From Ceriagrion tenellum (taxonomy: Eukaryota; Arthropoda; Insecta; Odonata; Coenagrionidae): a DNA stretch of 64,000 nucleotides. The notes beneath the pieces were generated by a model that was given only the letters and a program-made list of their open reading frames with translations, ran no database searches and was not told the DNA's origin. A program made the position numbers and the translations under genes. The stretch lies in NCBI GenBank assembly GCA_963169105.1, contig OY720643.1, positions 23,408,373 to 23,472,372 on the forward strand. The letters are read 5' to 3'. Shown here in pieces: positions 12,909-25,583 of this stretch. Each line of letters opens with the position of its first letter. Position 1 is the first letter of the stretch.

Positions 12909-15392
12909 TGACAGAATGAAAAACTTAGGCTGGTTCCCTCTGTGAAGGCTGTTCCACGGGGGTACGAGTGGAGGAAGGCGATAGATGTGGCTTTTTTTTA
13001 GACGGTATTAGCTACTCATTTGCCCAACTGAGCGGCCAGATTGCCATATCGCAAGCTTACAGTCACTAACAGCAGACATGAGTCCGACATACCTATCCTC
13101 GTTCACCTGAGCCTGATTTTTACCCCTCTTAAAAAAATTCCTTCTATCTTCGCAGCAGCGAGCATACGAAAACTGCGTCGTCAATCAATCGGTCTTCCCC
13201 CTCTGAATTCATTCACACTTACGGCGAAAGTAATGGCTCGACTTCGACGTCGTCTACGCCCTGATACCATCCAAGTACGAAGCAAAGCCAGCAAAGTTTG
13301 GACAAGTTCGAAAAAATGTCCCGAAAAAGTCTCCTCGAGAGATTCCAATACGGCCGCCGACGCCTGCAAAATCAGAACTTTCACTCGCAATCCATCCGGG
13401 AGAACTTTTCCCGAACTTCTTATTTTCCTTTCAGAGTAGGACGGCACAATCAGAGCTTTTCTTCGAGGTGTCAATGAAAGATTTTCCTCTCTCCTCACCC
13501 TAGGCTCTCCAATCATACCCTTCGCCCTTCGCGTGGTGCACCGCCCCCCCGGAGGCAGGGTTGAATGGATCGTAGGGAGGATATTTTCCAAAGGGGCGTC
13601 GATAAATCCGGTTCCCCACCTCTTCGTCTAGCCTCCTCTTTAATCACGTCCGGAAGTAATATCGGAGGTCAGGAGAGACCTGCGGCATCAATTAGACCAG
13701 ACGCTGAGTCGGGTGGTGCAACCAGCCGGACGGGTTTTGGGTTTCGAATCAGAGTTGATTTTTACCGGCTCGTTAAGCTATCCTAATAACAATCGCCGAG
13801 ACTAATGAGGCTATTTCGATGCATTCAACACGGTATTTAATAGTGGTCGTCAGGGATCCGGAACGGCTCTATGAAAAATAACTGACCTTTCTTAAATTGA
13901 TTCTTACGCGGTAATTTTGAAATCCAAAATTAGAAAAGGTTATTTTTTTCCATCAATAGACAAATGAGAACGGATTTAAGAGATGCCGGCTTAGAGTAAG
14001 CTAAAAAAAAGAGATTTTTTGGAAATTTAATTCAAGAAGCACGGTGGGAGAGAAGAGAGTAGTTTGAGGATAATGTAACGCATTGGTGTTTTCTTTAAGT
14101 AGCGCTTTATTTTCAGTTTGCTAGTACAACTCCTGTCTCCTCTCTCTCCTCTCCAACAATCCCCCCTCTCCAAAATTCAACAACTCCCTCACAACCAACA
14201 ACGACCATACCAAATAGACAAATTAACCATTAAAACACAAAAATAAGAAATAAGAGAAAACACAAAATAAACGATAAACTTATTAAACATTAAAACACAC
14301 AAAACAACCAATAACTCGAGGAGCGCGAAGTTACAATGATGAGGAACACTTTCGGGAGTTACACCTTTGGTTGACAGCATGGATTCGTTTCCCGTGTAAA
14401 TCCCCACTAAGGCCTGAGATGCGACGTTGCCAATACCAGCAATTAAATGAACATAGTGCTACACAGCCTGCTTTCGGTATATGTACTTGTAAGAGCCATG
14501 AAACATGCAAATAAATTTCCCTGAAGTGATCGAACAGTATAATTACCTAGGAGAGTTTGCCGGTCAGTAACGCAGCGCTCAATAATTCAGTTTCGTTAAA
14601 GTGAATTTATTTTTATATTTTTAATATAAATGACTCAAATTATAAATTAAACCCAAAAATATTCGTATTAGACCATATCAATAATTTTTATCAAATGGTT
14701 TGTTTCAATGGCCTTAAAAATAAATGGTCTTAAAAAGTCAGTCTAAGCGAAGTTGACAAGAATGCAGCCAAATAGAAAGCATGTCCAACGCCGTTTGGGT
14801 GGGGAACTGACGTGAACGAAGAATCCATGATGGTCTTTGTTTAAACCATACGATTGAAAAGATTTTTTAGGTGTTCTTGATTTCTTTCGATGTCAAATCC
14901 GCATATTATCCTAGACAGAGTTACTAAATATTCTCCAAGTTAAGTCATGAATATTTATCCTATTACCTAGCACCTATAAACATATTATTAATCAATTCCT
15001 TAAAGAAATGGCAGTTGAATTTATTTAGTGAGTGCTAATTGCAGGTGATTGAAGGAGATCTTAGCCTTAATTGTCTTTTTAATAGATAGACGAGGTACAT
15101 TACAAAGGATTTTACAGGAGGAGTTAAATGGATTCTTTTATTTTTCACTTTCACAAGTTCGCGAGACTTTCGAAATTCTGGTAAAGCGTTCGATCCAGAT
15201 AAAATCAAGACTAGTTCGTTCCAACACATTACGCTGAATACTGCTCTTCCTGTCTGCTTTCCAATGTAGCATGGATACCATAGGCACGTCGAATGCTGAT
15301 TTTGGACGACATTTTTGACGAGTTACGGCTAGTTCACGCGTCTTTATCTGAGCGTTGGAAATGGTTACCGACAAGTATTTTAGCAACTGGAA
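12909..15392. other. Intergenic, with a GC-richer ORF cluster
   Basis: 13.04-13.79 kb is richer in GC than its surroundings and is open on both strands: plus 13041-13439 (132 codons), minus 13181-13591 (136 codons) and plus 13565-13786. The products are basic and have no recognised motif. Opposite-strand open frames over the same bases argue that base composition, not selection, keeps them open. 13.8-15.39 kb shows nothing I can name. Confidence 0.5.
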
Positions 15393-15476
15393 GTGAGCGC
15401 TAATTCTCCACTGGTAAGCGCTAATGCTCTACTGGTAAGCGCAAATGCACCTTTGGCGAGCACTAACGCAGTACTG
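15393..15476. repeat. 21-bp tandem repeat, four units
   Basis: Four diverged 21-bp units run without gaps: 15393-15413, 15414-15434, 15435-15455 and 15456-15476. The consensus is close to GTAAGCGCTAATGCTCTACTG. On the minus strand the unit length keeps frame and gives a 7-residue repeat rich in Ala, Leu and Thr within a small open frame (15380-15628). A coding role is not otherwise supported. Confidence 0.85.
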
Positions 15477-15848
15477 CTCGCATCCAGATTCATGAAGTAC
15501 GCTGGCTTAGAATAGTATCGAAGCATGTATCTCGGGAATAGGTTCGAATAAAGACGCGAAGAAAGATTGCATAAAAAAGTTCGCAATTCGAAAAGGACGA
15601 ACGCTGAACGGCTCGGAAACAGAGTCACATCTGTAGTGGTTTAAATTACGTTATCCAAACCAAAATATAAAATTTTGGTAACATAAATAATTACGCTTGT
15701 TCTACATAATTTGCTGTTATGAGTAAACATATAGCTTTTATTCCTCCCCAATCTCATAATGACCTAATGACCTATTTTGACTTGCGTGCTGATTATCTCT
15801 GTTTCTCCATTAAAAAAATCGATTTCTTTTGAAGTGGGACCGTTCGAT

Positions 15849-16410
15849 TTAAGATCGTCCGAGCGAGATAGTTCCCTAGTCATAATATAGACCATATTCG
15901 AATTATACGTTTTAATTTCACCAGTAGTAGGACACGTGAATTAAATATCGCATTATTAATGGTGCGAAAACATAGTTTTATACGACAGCAATGGTAAGTA
16001 ATTAAATGAAAATATCTAAATAAGTCTTTATCTTGACTCATTTTTTTTCGCGCGGTGCGATTGAAACTCCGTCAAAACGGAAGGCTTTTTGTGATACCCA
16101 AGAACCTATTGCGGTGACAATATAATTAAGTTTAAAAAATAGTTGAGGAAACTGATAAATTACACAGAGTTAATTTTTTAAGACATTTAAGTGTTAGAAA
16201 TTACTCCTTTAGTAAATAACGTCTCTCTGGAATGCATACACGTACCATTTCCCGTGTAAAAGAGCTGGTATTTTTCGGCAAATATCCCCGAAAGTAATGT
16301 GGTAAGGGGTTGAATTTTTTGTATCATTAGAAGGGTGAGATATTTTTATTTAAAATGAGACCAAATTCATTCATTTCTAACTGAAATGATTTTTCGCTCA
16401 AACTACCTAA
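15849..16410 (+). mobile_element. MITE family A, copy 2
   Basis: Same internal landmarks as copy 1: GAGCGAGATAGTTCCCTA, GACCATATTCGAA, CACCAGTAGTAGGACACG, GTACCATTTCCCGTGTAAAA and TTCGCTCAAACTACCT. The left end has drifted (TTAAGATCGTCCGAG in place of TTAAGGTAGTCCGAG), and the right end reads AACTACCTAAAA without the TTAA. Terminal pairing is therefore weaker than in copy 1, and this copy is likely old and immobile. It has no coding content. Confidence 0.88.
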
Positions 16411-17198
16411 AAAGGCTTACCAGTCAGTTACTGGCTTACCAGTTTGGAACTCAGTGAGGCGGGCCAGTTTCAGGGGAGGATAAGATTCGTGTCGATTTGG
16501 GGTAAAATCGGAAAAGTCGATTAGGCTTCGATATATTGCAATCGATAGCTTCACATACATGAATTAGGTATCCTAAGTGCATGTTATTTAGTCTTCTATA
16601 TACCATTTTTCACACTGCTAAGTACTGGGTATAATTTCTTCAACTTTTTCCTGGCCTCTACCGTAGCTTTGATGACCAATTTCAACCAACCAAGCTTCAT
16701 GATATTGTAGTTTTCATTAAAAAAAACATGCAGTCCATGTAGATGATTGGAAGAGAAAAATTGAATATGAAAATTAGTATATCAAATTTTACTATATAAA
16801 TTCCCATCGAATTTATATAGTAAAATTCTTCATGTGAGCTCTTATTCATTATGCTGTACTGAAATGAAATATCTAACGTAGAAGAGCGTCTTATATGCCG
16901 TCAAATGAGGTTCTGATGATCTTCCAGTGGTTCCACGTTCGTTTTGGTATTCTGATTATAGTATTTTGAAAAGTCGTTAATAACCGGATGACATACAATA
17001 TAAGTTTGTACTAGAACTGTCTGATATCCATACTTCATATGGCGCGTATTTCATTTTCGATAATTATACTTTTCTTTGCTTGCATGTAGCACGGAGACTT
17101 GACAGCTTTCATTGTTTTTTTTTCCTTATTTAAATAGTAACATCATATAACACTTCCCCCCTGCTTGCAAATTGCAAGCACCCATTTACTTGTTTTTC

Positions 17199-17260
17199 TA
17201 TAAAATGAGACCAAATTCATTGATATCTAAGTGAAATGATTTTTCGCTCAAACTACCTAA
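17199..17260 (+). mobile_element. MITE family A, copy 3 (right end only)
   Basis: Only the last 60 bp of the element are kept, from ATAAAATGAGACCAAATTCA to TTTTTCGCTCAAACTACCTAAAA. They closely match the right end of copy 2, including its altered terminus. It lies 850 bp downstream of copy 2 in the same orientation, so it may derive from a local duplication that included copy 2 and not from an independent insertion. Confidence 0.75.
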
Positions 17261-17710
17261 AATGGCTTTCGGCCATTTTTCTTCGCGAGATCGTGCCTCC
17301 AGGGCCTTTCTCGGCTGGACCTGTCTGCCAACCATCCCTCCCTTCCCTTCTCTCTTCACCCCCAGCCCCAGTCTCACCCCATCCCACCTTATCCCTCCCC
17401 ACTATATCCCAAAACAGCGTGGCTAGACAGTGGGGGAGGGGGATTTTGGGTGGGAAAGTGTGGCGGTTCTCCCGCGAAGAGACAGCAGGTAGTGGCTGCC
17501 GCTCTCACGTGACCGCGCGAACCTTTTTTTTTTCCCTTTATAATGCTCCTTGGCGGAGGCATGCATTCGAAATGACAGTCAAGTTGGAGACGTGGACGTG
17601 AAAGGGAGTTGGGCGGAGAGTGACAGATCGCCGGGTGCCTCTTTGACCGTTTTCGGGGTTTCCTCCTTCCAAGCGCAACCGGTAGACGGATAAGAGATGG
17701 ATTTCCAGAG
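17261..17710 (+). promoter_or_regulatory. GC-rich patch, possible promoter and short first coding exon
   Basis: A clear composition change. 17.27-17.72 kb is GC-rich, with pyrimidine-rich C runs, an E-box CACGTG in TCACGTGACC (17506-17511), and TTTATAAT near 17540. Further down, AGAGATGG gives an ATG at 17697-17699 in good context, followed by GAT TTC CAG AG and then a consensus 5' splice site GTGAGT at 17711. That would be a 14-nt coding start (Met-Asp-Phe-Gln) joined to a distant exon. No partner exon is recognised and no transcript data are available, so this is a weak proposal. A chance GC-rich repeat fragment is the alternative. Confidence 0.25.
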
Positions 17711-17839
17711 GTGAGTGACCACAGAGCGGTGCATAATTCATCGCTTGGGACGCACTGCTCCATTGAATCGATAATACCTTTGAGAAAGCTATTAACCGTG
17801 TCGGGGGTGAATCGTAAATCTCAAGGCATATTTGATAAA

Positions 17840-18155
17840 CCGACACTTAGAGACATCCATAAATTAATTGTACTAAATTATAAATTTATTGCACTGCATT
17901 ATAAATAGATGGAATTAAATTATAAATGGGTTGTATTGAACCGTGAACTTCTGGAATTCACTAACAGTGCGTTTTGCCAATCATGACATTTTAAACATTT
18001 TTGTATTAAATTTAAAAAATATTGTAATAAATTATAAATAGATTGAATTTAATTACTAATAAATTTGATTAAATTACGAAATGATTGAATTAAATTATGA
18101 ATTTATGGAAGTCATAAAGAGTGCGTTTTATCAATCATGACATCCTTCCAACACG
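17840..18155. repeat. Degenerate AT-rich tandem duplication
   Basis: Two copies of a roughly 160-bp unit run head to tail. Both contain several ATTAAATTATAAAT-like words and end in GTGCGTTTTGCCAATCATGACATTT (first copy, near 17970) or GTGCGTTTTATCAATCATGACATCC (second copy, near 18120). It has no coding content. Confidence 0.55.
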
Positions 18156-21100
18156 TGCGAGCTTCAACTTTTGATTTGAAAACTAAGATAGTTATTTTTC
18201 TCAACTCAACATTGGGACAATTTTCTATTAATATATTTCATTATTGAAGCCTATGTTAGAAGCATTACCAAAGTACAGCCATGCTAACGACACAAAACAT
18301 TGTATGAATATATTTCTTCGATTTCAAACAATTGTGCATTTCTAAAACCTACCTGACTCAAATGTTACGCTTCGAATGCTTAAAATTATTGTTATAGTAA
18401 AAATAAATTTTATTAAATGATTTGCGACGAGTAATAAATTTATTTATTAATAATTGAGAAATCATACGAGCACACTTAACTTACGACTCTTACTATGTAT
18501 CAGAACTTAATCTGTTTTTAATATGAGTACCTAGAGAGCACAGCCACACTACAACCCGTGTACAGTGACATCAATTTTCTTGGAAAAGATCTTGATAGGT
18601 TGTTCGGTAAGGGGAAATATTTTCGCATAAATTTGATAGAGAGATTTTTCATTTTAATGCGACGTCATTTATTGAAATTCATGTACTCCAACGTCTATCT
18701 AAAATTTTGTTAATAGCTAGGAAAAATTCGCTTGATGCGGAAGATATATATTCAGCCCAACACTATATATGCAGAGCAGGTAACGGCGGCACCTTGAGAG
18801 AGGTACATGCAAAAGTAAAAACAATTCTGTCTTTAAGTGCCAACTTTTGTGTGTTCCCACTCTTCCAATATAGTAATTTACCTGTTAGTCAAATTTAAAT
18901 GTATCTCAAATTGGAATCTCTGAAAAAACATGAAGAGTGTAGAATATTTTTCCTCCAACTACAAGTATAAAATATGCCCTGCTGGCTACGATTACCTCTT
19001 AAGCCATACCTACCTGTTAATACTATCATTAGTATCTCCAAGTCAATTTCAAAGTTTCATGGGGTTGATCAAACGATATCAATTGTTCATTCATATCGTC
19101 CACTATTAAACTTTTCCTCCCATAATACCTGTCTAGTTTGAAATGAAATTCATCTATACATATTTTGATTTCTTGGAGAGGTTATTTAATTTCTGTATCT
19201 TAGTTCTTACGAAGCATTACTCCAGAAAAATAGCTATTATTCATTCGCTCATTCTTTCCTTTGAAAGACATTGCACTGCATCTTATAGTCTCGTCTAAAA
19301 CAAAAACAGAACCAGAACCAAATCCAAAATATCACATACCACTTGAGGCACTTAATTCTCCTGATTAAGTTTTCCAATTTCATCCCCTCTTCACGGCTTG
19401 TCTCCTAACCTCCCCTATCGCAGATCCTCTGTCACAGCAGCTCGTAGAGGAGCACTTACGTAGGCATGTAAATTAGGATCTTCATCATTTATGCTAGAAT
19501 ACTCGGAACAGGCAGTTCACCTGATTCCTTCGCCTTGCACGCTGAGACTCAACAGATTATAGAATCGCAAATTAATTTCCACGGAGAGTGCCCAACGTGA
19601 GAATTGCAGACGAGCATGTGATGGACGGATTAGATGAAAACATTTTTATAATTAATTTAGCTCGAAGTATTTACGTCTTAGGCAACTTCTTCCCTTTTTT
19701 AAATAAGCTAGTACCATGTAATTAAGGAAGCCGGAGCAGTAATCGTGAGACGTTGACAGCAAGCTTTAATAATTCTTCAAGTAAGACGAAAAAAAATTCT
19801 AGGACCATAAATAAAATAAAAATACACGTTAATTCCGTATATATTACCACTCATGAAGCAAAAGAAATAATACAGGAATTAAATTTCACTTCTCTGTTAT
19901 TATGTACTTGAGTTATGGTCGCGGTGTTCGAGTTATAAGCAAAAACTTTTTATAACATGTTGTTTCGAATATTTGACTTGGTGAAACACCTTGACTATTG
20001 ATAGCTGCCATTGCTATTATATCAAAAGTATTATTCTGCCTTTAAAAGACTAGCTACATAACTAGAATTATTAAGAAATATCTTCCATGCTTTATAAGGC
20101 TACGTGAAAAAATAGCAATGATTTTCCAATGAACCAAATAGCTAGCTAAAAAAACTAGCATGAGATAATAACAGCGGACCGCAAATTAATTTATAATTTT
20201 TATCTCAAGATATCACCAATAAGAACACAGAGGCCAATTTTTACCAAAATACGTTTACAAGCAAAAATCGCTGCACCCGCCTTCCATGTGATTTAATCCA
20301 GATCTTGGGAGGTGGATCGCCAGCTGCCTTTCCATCTTTTTAGTGGTCTTCCTATAAGTCTTATGCCACGGGGACATTATTTCTAGCAATGTGGGGGAGT
20401 TCTCATTTGTTTTCATTTCTAATTCTGTCTGCCTTTACGTTTAGCGGTCGCCATGTGTAGGATCCGACCAGCATCCCGAGGCTTCATTTTCAGTTCTGTG
20501 AGCCCGGCGAAAATGGTTGCTCCAAAATCGTGCCCAACCTCGCTAAGTTTTCTAACAGCAGGATGAATTACCAATTTCTTGCATCAAACTGTATTGGCTA
20601 ATATATTTGGTGATATGTATTTGAACTAGGAGTTAAAACAGTCAAAATATAATTTAATAAACATTCGAAAACTTTCAGCTCATTTTTCATAACACTTGGA
20701 TGAGTTTCATTCAAGTCCAAAACTTTTAGAGAAGAAAAATTTGTTCATTTAATTAATCCAATTTAAAGAGTATTGCTGAATGAGATACTTCAGCTCTTCA
20801 AATGCGGAATACTTAGCAATTTACAGCAAACAAATCATGAAAACAAATTAAAATTATCCGAATTATTACCTCAATACGGAAATGTACGAACGACATGTAT
20901 GCACATTATCCTCAGGACCAGTTAGCTAATAAGCACATTCATCATTCATATATGAGCTCGCCACGAAATAAGTTTGAAAGGCATAGTACGAGGATGAATA
21001 GGAAAAGGGGACCTCAAATATTTCAGGACTAGGCTTAACATAAATGCGGAGGGTAATATAAATCAGAGAGGGTTGAATACTAAAGATAATGAAAATATTA

Positions 21101-21679
21101 GACTTAAAAATCCAGCATTAAAATTCACACTAACGGTCCCATAATTTTCCGGGCTTCTAATTTAAAGTAACTTAAATTGGTGGTCCCAAAAGTTCTCATT
21201 AAATAAACGAGACCCATTTTTTGACAAGAGAAAAAGTTTCCTTTTGTGGGATAAAAGTTACCCGGCAAAATGTGACGTGGGCTTGAGTTGGTGGATTTCC
21301 ACTTTTGTTACCTCGACTTATTGAAAAATATATCCCATGCTTCATAAGGATACGTGGAAAAATAGCAGTCATCAGCCGATGAACAAAATAGCTAGCAGAG
21401 AGAGGTCGAATATTACCACATTGGATATTATATAATACCACACATTTGGAACACGAAATTTAATGTATAACTCACGAGAAAAAATCGAAAGAGCCATCAC
21501 CCGACTACACCTACTCCGGCAAACAAAACTCGAAGAAACGTAAATTATGAACTTGGACATAGTTCAAAAAATTGCTCTAAAAGTTGCATTTTCAAGGTGC
21601 ATAAACTATTAAAATTAATGGTCGAAGGCGTAACTCTGTAGAAGTTTACCACAGACATGACGAAAAAGAAAAATATTTT
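18156..21679. other. Intergenic with a diverged local duplicate
   Basis: No gene recognised. Segment 20066-20170 is repeated, diverged, at 21312-21405 in the same orientation. Both contain CCATGCTT.ATAAGG.TACGTG.AAAAATAGCA, followed by GAAC.AAATAGCTAGC. The stretch 20270-20620 is GC-richer and may be an old minus-strand LINE remnant, but I could not confirm any conserved motif there. Confidence 0.5.
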
Positions 21680-21833
21680 AGTAAATTCCACACTTAAATT
21701 TTATCACCGGCCTAGTTTTCGATTGCCTTACATTCATTTTCAAAGGTGGGTACTTTGTTCATTGACCTTTGAAAATGATTGCAAGGCAATCGAAACCTAG
21801 GTCGGTAATAAAATTTTAAGTGTGGAATTTACT
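21680..21833. repeat. Foldback with 68-bp arms and hammerhead-like centre
   Basis: Arms 21680-21747 and 21765-21833 are near-perfect reverse complements, separated by 17 nt. The outer ends are AGTAAATTCCACACTTAAA and its complement. The right arm, read plus, contains GATTGC-AAG-GCAATC (a 6-bp stem), then GAAA, the self-complementary octamer ACCTAGGT, and C (21777-21803). This matches the stem II/GAAA/stem III layout of the hammerhead-like motifs elsewhere here, but the CUGAUGA box is replaced by TTTGAAAA, so I do not expect cleavage. No coding content. Confidence 0.75.
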
Positions 21834-23162
21834 GTGAGATTTTTCTTTTCCATCATGGATGAACTATTCCGTGATGAAATGGCTGTAATTAGTAAAATTT
21901 TGTAGTAAATATTTTACAAATTAGCTTAGCTGTAATTAGGTGAAATAATACCAGGAAAAAAAACTAAAACACTATCTAAATGTGTCAAAATTATATTTTT
22001 CGTACAATACTTTTCATTGGAAACAAATAGCTTCTACAATTAACAGTTAGCACCTTAAATTTGAACGTATCAAGAGATGTGTAATCAAATACCCTTCAAT
22101 GAGTCCAGAAAGCATCGTGTTACTGAGTTAAATGAGAAATCAAGTGAAACTTTGAAATTGCATAAATCGAACGCTCTTTTGAACGCACTCTTGTATACAA
22201 AGAGGTGGTATAATACTATAGTTTCTTGTCAGACAGCAATTCCATCAGCAGACCCAATACTAATACACAGGTCAAAAACATTTACAGCATTTTCAAGGTA
22301 ATTGTGCATTGACTATTCCCTGATGTATTAACTAAAATTAGTTAAATGTTGTATTAAAGACTTAACTAAGTATTTCCGCTTTAATTCAACCGAGACTGAG
22401 GACCACATAATCTTGGGCCAATAACAAAAAGAGATGTGTTTCAGCGCATTGAATATTAAACGAGAACGTAAAAAACTCGAAGAAACGTAAAAAAAGGGAC
22501 GCGAAATTGCCATTCGCATCGCAGTAAAAGAACCGGGAATTGTGCTTAACACGATTGCTTCCAAAAGATTGAGATAAAATTTCTCTTTCAGCATGACAAT
22601 CGACCTCGTCAATGTAAAATTGTAAAAAGAACTGTAAAATTTCGCGCAGTCAATGTTCATTTTACAACCGTTATTAAGATTCACCAAGGCCAAAAACGAA
22701 TGAAATTTATTTGTTTCCTCCCTCATTTAGTTCTTAAGGAAATATGACGCAGCGATCAGCAAACCATATGCTCCTCTTCCAACAACAAGTTTTACTAAGA
22801 GGCTAAAACAAATTCAACTAATTTTTTCTGAGTACATAATAAAGAATACAGGAAACGACTGACAATAACATTATTTAACCTGATATTTTTCTTTTGCATT
22901 TCGATATCATTTATTAGAGATACTCCGCTATACTTACTGAACGAGCATTAGTCTCTATTCAGAACGAGATGCGTGCATAATTATAAAAAGGAATAACTTA
23001 AAATTAAAGACAGGATATCAAATGATGAACAATGAAGAAACACTCAACCACAGGTAATCAAATAAAATTTCCTACCATTCGGTTACAATGATTGAATGGA
23101 AAAAAGTAAGAGAAAAACGTCTGGTGATGATAGATGTATTCAAAATTCTATCTGTTGATTTG
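21834..23162. other. Intergenic, no gene recognised
   Basis: Contains a 132-codon minus-strand frame (22328-22726) with no known motif or splice support. A 20-base word (AAAACTCGAAGAAACGTAAA) near 22470 also occurs near 21523, another sign of local duplication. Nothing else is recognisable. Confidence 0.5.
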
Positions 23163-23335
23163 TTGATTGGATTCGGTGTAAAGATTTCTTTGCTTGCTTT
23201 ATTTAATGATGTACTCATGACATAGGCATGAATTTCTTTCATCGGATAGCTAAAATAGCATAAGTTGTTATTCTTGCATTCGAATTTCATATTCAATTCA
23301 TTCCTTTCCCGACTTTTGAGCTTAAGATAAAAAAA
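23163..23335 (+). repeat. Duplicated segment E, first copy
   Basis: About 170 bp beginning at GGATTCGGTGTAAAGAT and ending at TTTGAGCTTAAGATAAAAAA are repeated at 25411-25583 in the same orientation with modest divergence. The most conserved part is GTTGTTATTCTTGCATTCG and the following TTTCATATTCAATTCATTCC. No open frame is conserved between the copies. Confidence 0.8.
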
Positions 23336-23944
23336 GTCACAAGAGAAAGAGTATCAAAACCATTTTGGTACGATATATTGTTCGAGAATGAACGAATTTA
23401 GTAAAGATTTCGAAAAGATAGCACTATGGTGGAGGCAAATACGAACACGAGATACATATTTAGTTGTTTATCGACACAGATATCGGTTCCGCTGATGTAA
23501 AATTAGATAAACAGCTACCTGCGCGGAAAGAGACTCGTGCGCGGAAATAAAATTTCTGTCATGTTAGATGAAATCGAATAGTTATCAGTTAGAAAAAATC
23601 GAATGAGAACACCAACTCCGACATAACTATGTGTACGGCCTTTTACTCAGATATCATTCTGAATGGAAACATTTTTATCGGTAAAAGAGCTGCAATTTTG
23701 GTCTCGCTTACGATGATCTGCGCGCGATTAGAATCATGACAAAATGGAAGCATATTCACGCACTGCTGGACTTCTTGAGCATTTCATTTACAACTTACGT
23801 CACGGAAAATAACCTAGGACGCTGGTTCTCGCAGAGGCCATTAAACTAGAGAAAATAAAATACACTGCATAAAACTGATAGACAAAAGTTGCGGAAAGTT
23901 TCAATCAAAGCCACCCGACTGTTTTAAGACGAATTTCGTTGTGA

Positions 23945-24390
23945 ACTGCACATATTGATGTTATTAGGATGATGTGGATGTTTTCGTCATGATTGTTTCT
24001 ATGCTTTAATATGCACCAAGCTGCTATCATTTTTGTAATAAGTACATATTAAAGCAGTTATAATGATTAGGCATAATTTCTTATACAAATACTCCTCATG
24101 AAATGTTTATTTGTTAAGAAAGAGGATTGGACAGCTGCTGTAACCTAGCTTCCAGCATTCATAACAGCTGTTAACAATGAGCCGTATAAATCTTTTGAAT
24201 GTACATTTTTCAACCGGTAATTTACAATGTATTCACTTATCTCACCTTTTTAACCATGGATCCAATTATATCAATACATTCTATAGGCAGATTAATATAT
24301 AAATTAAGGGGTAGGTGTGTATATATAACATTTTTGTATATATTTTCATGTTATGAATATTAAAATAGGAAGACTCAAAGTTAAGATTTG
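23945..24390 (+). repeat. Duplicated segment F, first copy
   Basis: From TGCACATATTGATGTTATTAGG through ATAAATCTTTTGAA, GGTAATTTACAATG and TCCAATTATAT to GAAGACTCAAAG, this segment is repeated at 26685-27250 in the same orientation. Together with segment E (same order, offsets of about 2.25 and 2.74 kb) it points to an old tandem duplication of the 23.2-24.4 kb interval, followed by insertion of unrelated DNA in the second unit. Confidence 0.75.
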
Positions 24391-25410
24391 TAAAATAGCA
24401 CTACTTACCAAGCCATCGTCTTAGGAAAACTTTAATATAATACAGGTTCTGATTCGCATAAATATATGAAAAACGATCAATTTGTGGTATTTTTCTTAGT
24501 AATTTTTAGTTATTTTAGTAGAAGGTTGGATTTTTTTTATTGCATAGAATTTTTTGGAGTAGAGGGATAAAACAATATGGCTCTTGATGATTTTTCTTCT
24601 TGCCACCGATAAAGCGAAAGAAAAATCATATCAAGAAAATCGTGCACTAGAGAAAATACGGAAAACCGTCGAATTTTGTATTTAAGTATATGCTAAATAA
24701 TAATTATTTGACAAGGCTACCACACTGTTGGATGAGCGCCTTACTGCGAGACAAAACATGCTGTGGAAAATTCCGACGTACATGTTTTTCCCTCGGTCAA
24801 AGCCGCTTAAAATGTCCATTCCAGTGGTTTATTATATAAAAATTAATAATAAATGAATTCAAAATTACTTCTAATACAACTGCAATAGGTAGCTGACGTA
24901 ATACGTGGTGTTACCATGTGGAGACAAAGCTTAACACGACTTCTTCCAGGAATTCTCGACGCAAACCGACACAGCCAATTTTCTTTTATTGACGCCTCGA
25001 GGAATGAATGGGGCTTTTCCCTTGGGATCAGAGCAATAAATCTCATAAAAAGCCGATTATATCTTCCTTCCTTCCGCGTCAGTCGAAAACGTCTTTCTAT
25101 CGGATGCATTACTTTCACTCGTCGAACGGCCGAGACGATCAGGACGAGAGTAGCGAAAGGAAAAGAAATGTTACTTTGAAATCCTTTGCACCGGATACAA
25201 AAGTTTTCACTCGACACCTCATCTAAATCAATAGATAACGCTGAAATTCTGGTTTCTTCAGCGTCATAGATTTGATAGATTCGAACAGACTTGGACACAC
25301 CAGTTCCTCAGGAGCTAGAAGGACTAATAGGCAAAACTGTATTAAAGTTCAAAATTACTTAGGGCCCTAACGGGGGACCCTTTCTATAACCCAGTGTTTA
25401 CTTCTACGAG
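24391..25410. other. Intergenic, 151-codon unrecognised ORF
   Basis: A minus-strand frame of 151 codons (24843-25298) is the longest simple frame in the central part. It is overlapped by two plus-strand frames (24916-25179, 25008-25226). The product is basic with scattered Cys and no motif I recognise. GC is slightly raised. I treat it as noncoding for lack of any family match. Confidence 0.45.
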
Positions 25411-25583
25411 AAAATCGTTGGGTTCGGTGTAAAGATATGTTTGCTTTATTAAATGATGTACTCATGATATAGGCATGAATGTTTTTCATTGGATCATTAA
25501 AATAGCAAAAGTTGTTATTCTTGCATTCGAATTTCATATTCAATTCATTCCTTTGCCGACTTTTGAGCTTAAGATAAAAAAGT
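25411..25583 (+). repeat. Duplicated segment E, second copy
   Basis: Partner of 23163-23335. It starts at GGGTTCGGTGTAAAGAT, lacks four bases in the TTGCTTGC stretch, and ends at GAGCTTAAGATAAAAAAGTC. The interval between this copy and the second copy of segment F (25584-26684) shows no similarity I can see to the matching interval of the first unit. Confidence 0.8.

Noticed and set aside
13041..13591. Overlapping 132- and 136-codon frames on opposite strands
   Set aside because: Both are basic, repeat-free and motif-free. Opposite frames open over the same bases point to composition, not coding.
17236..17601. 121-codon plus frame
   Set aside because: Starts inside the MITE copy 3 end; the rest is Pro/Ser-rich translation of C-rich sequence.
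20270..20620. Minus-strand LINE remnant
   Set aside because: Composition and word use suggest it, but no conserved protein block could be read in any frame.
24843..25298. 151-codon minus-strand open frame
   Set aside because: No recognisable motif, overlapping frames on the other strand, no splice or promoter support. Length is possible by chance in a locally GC-richer stretch.
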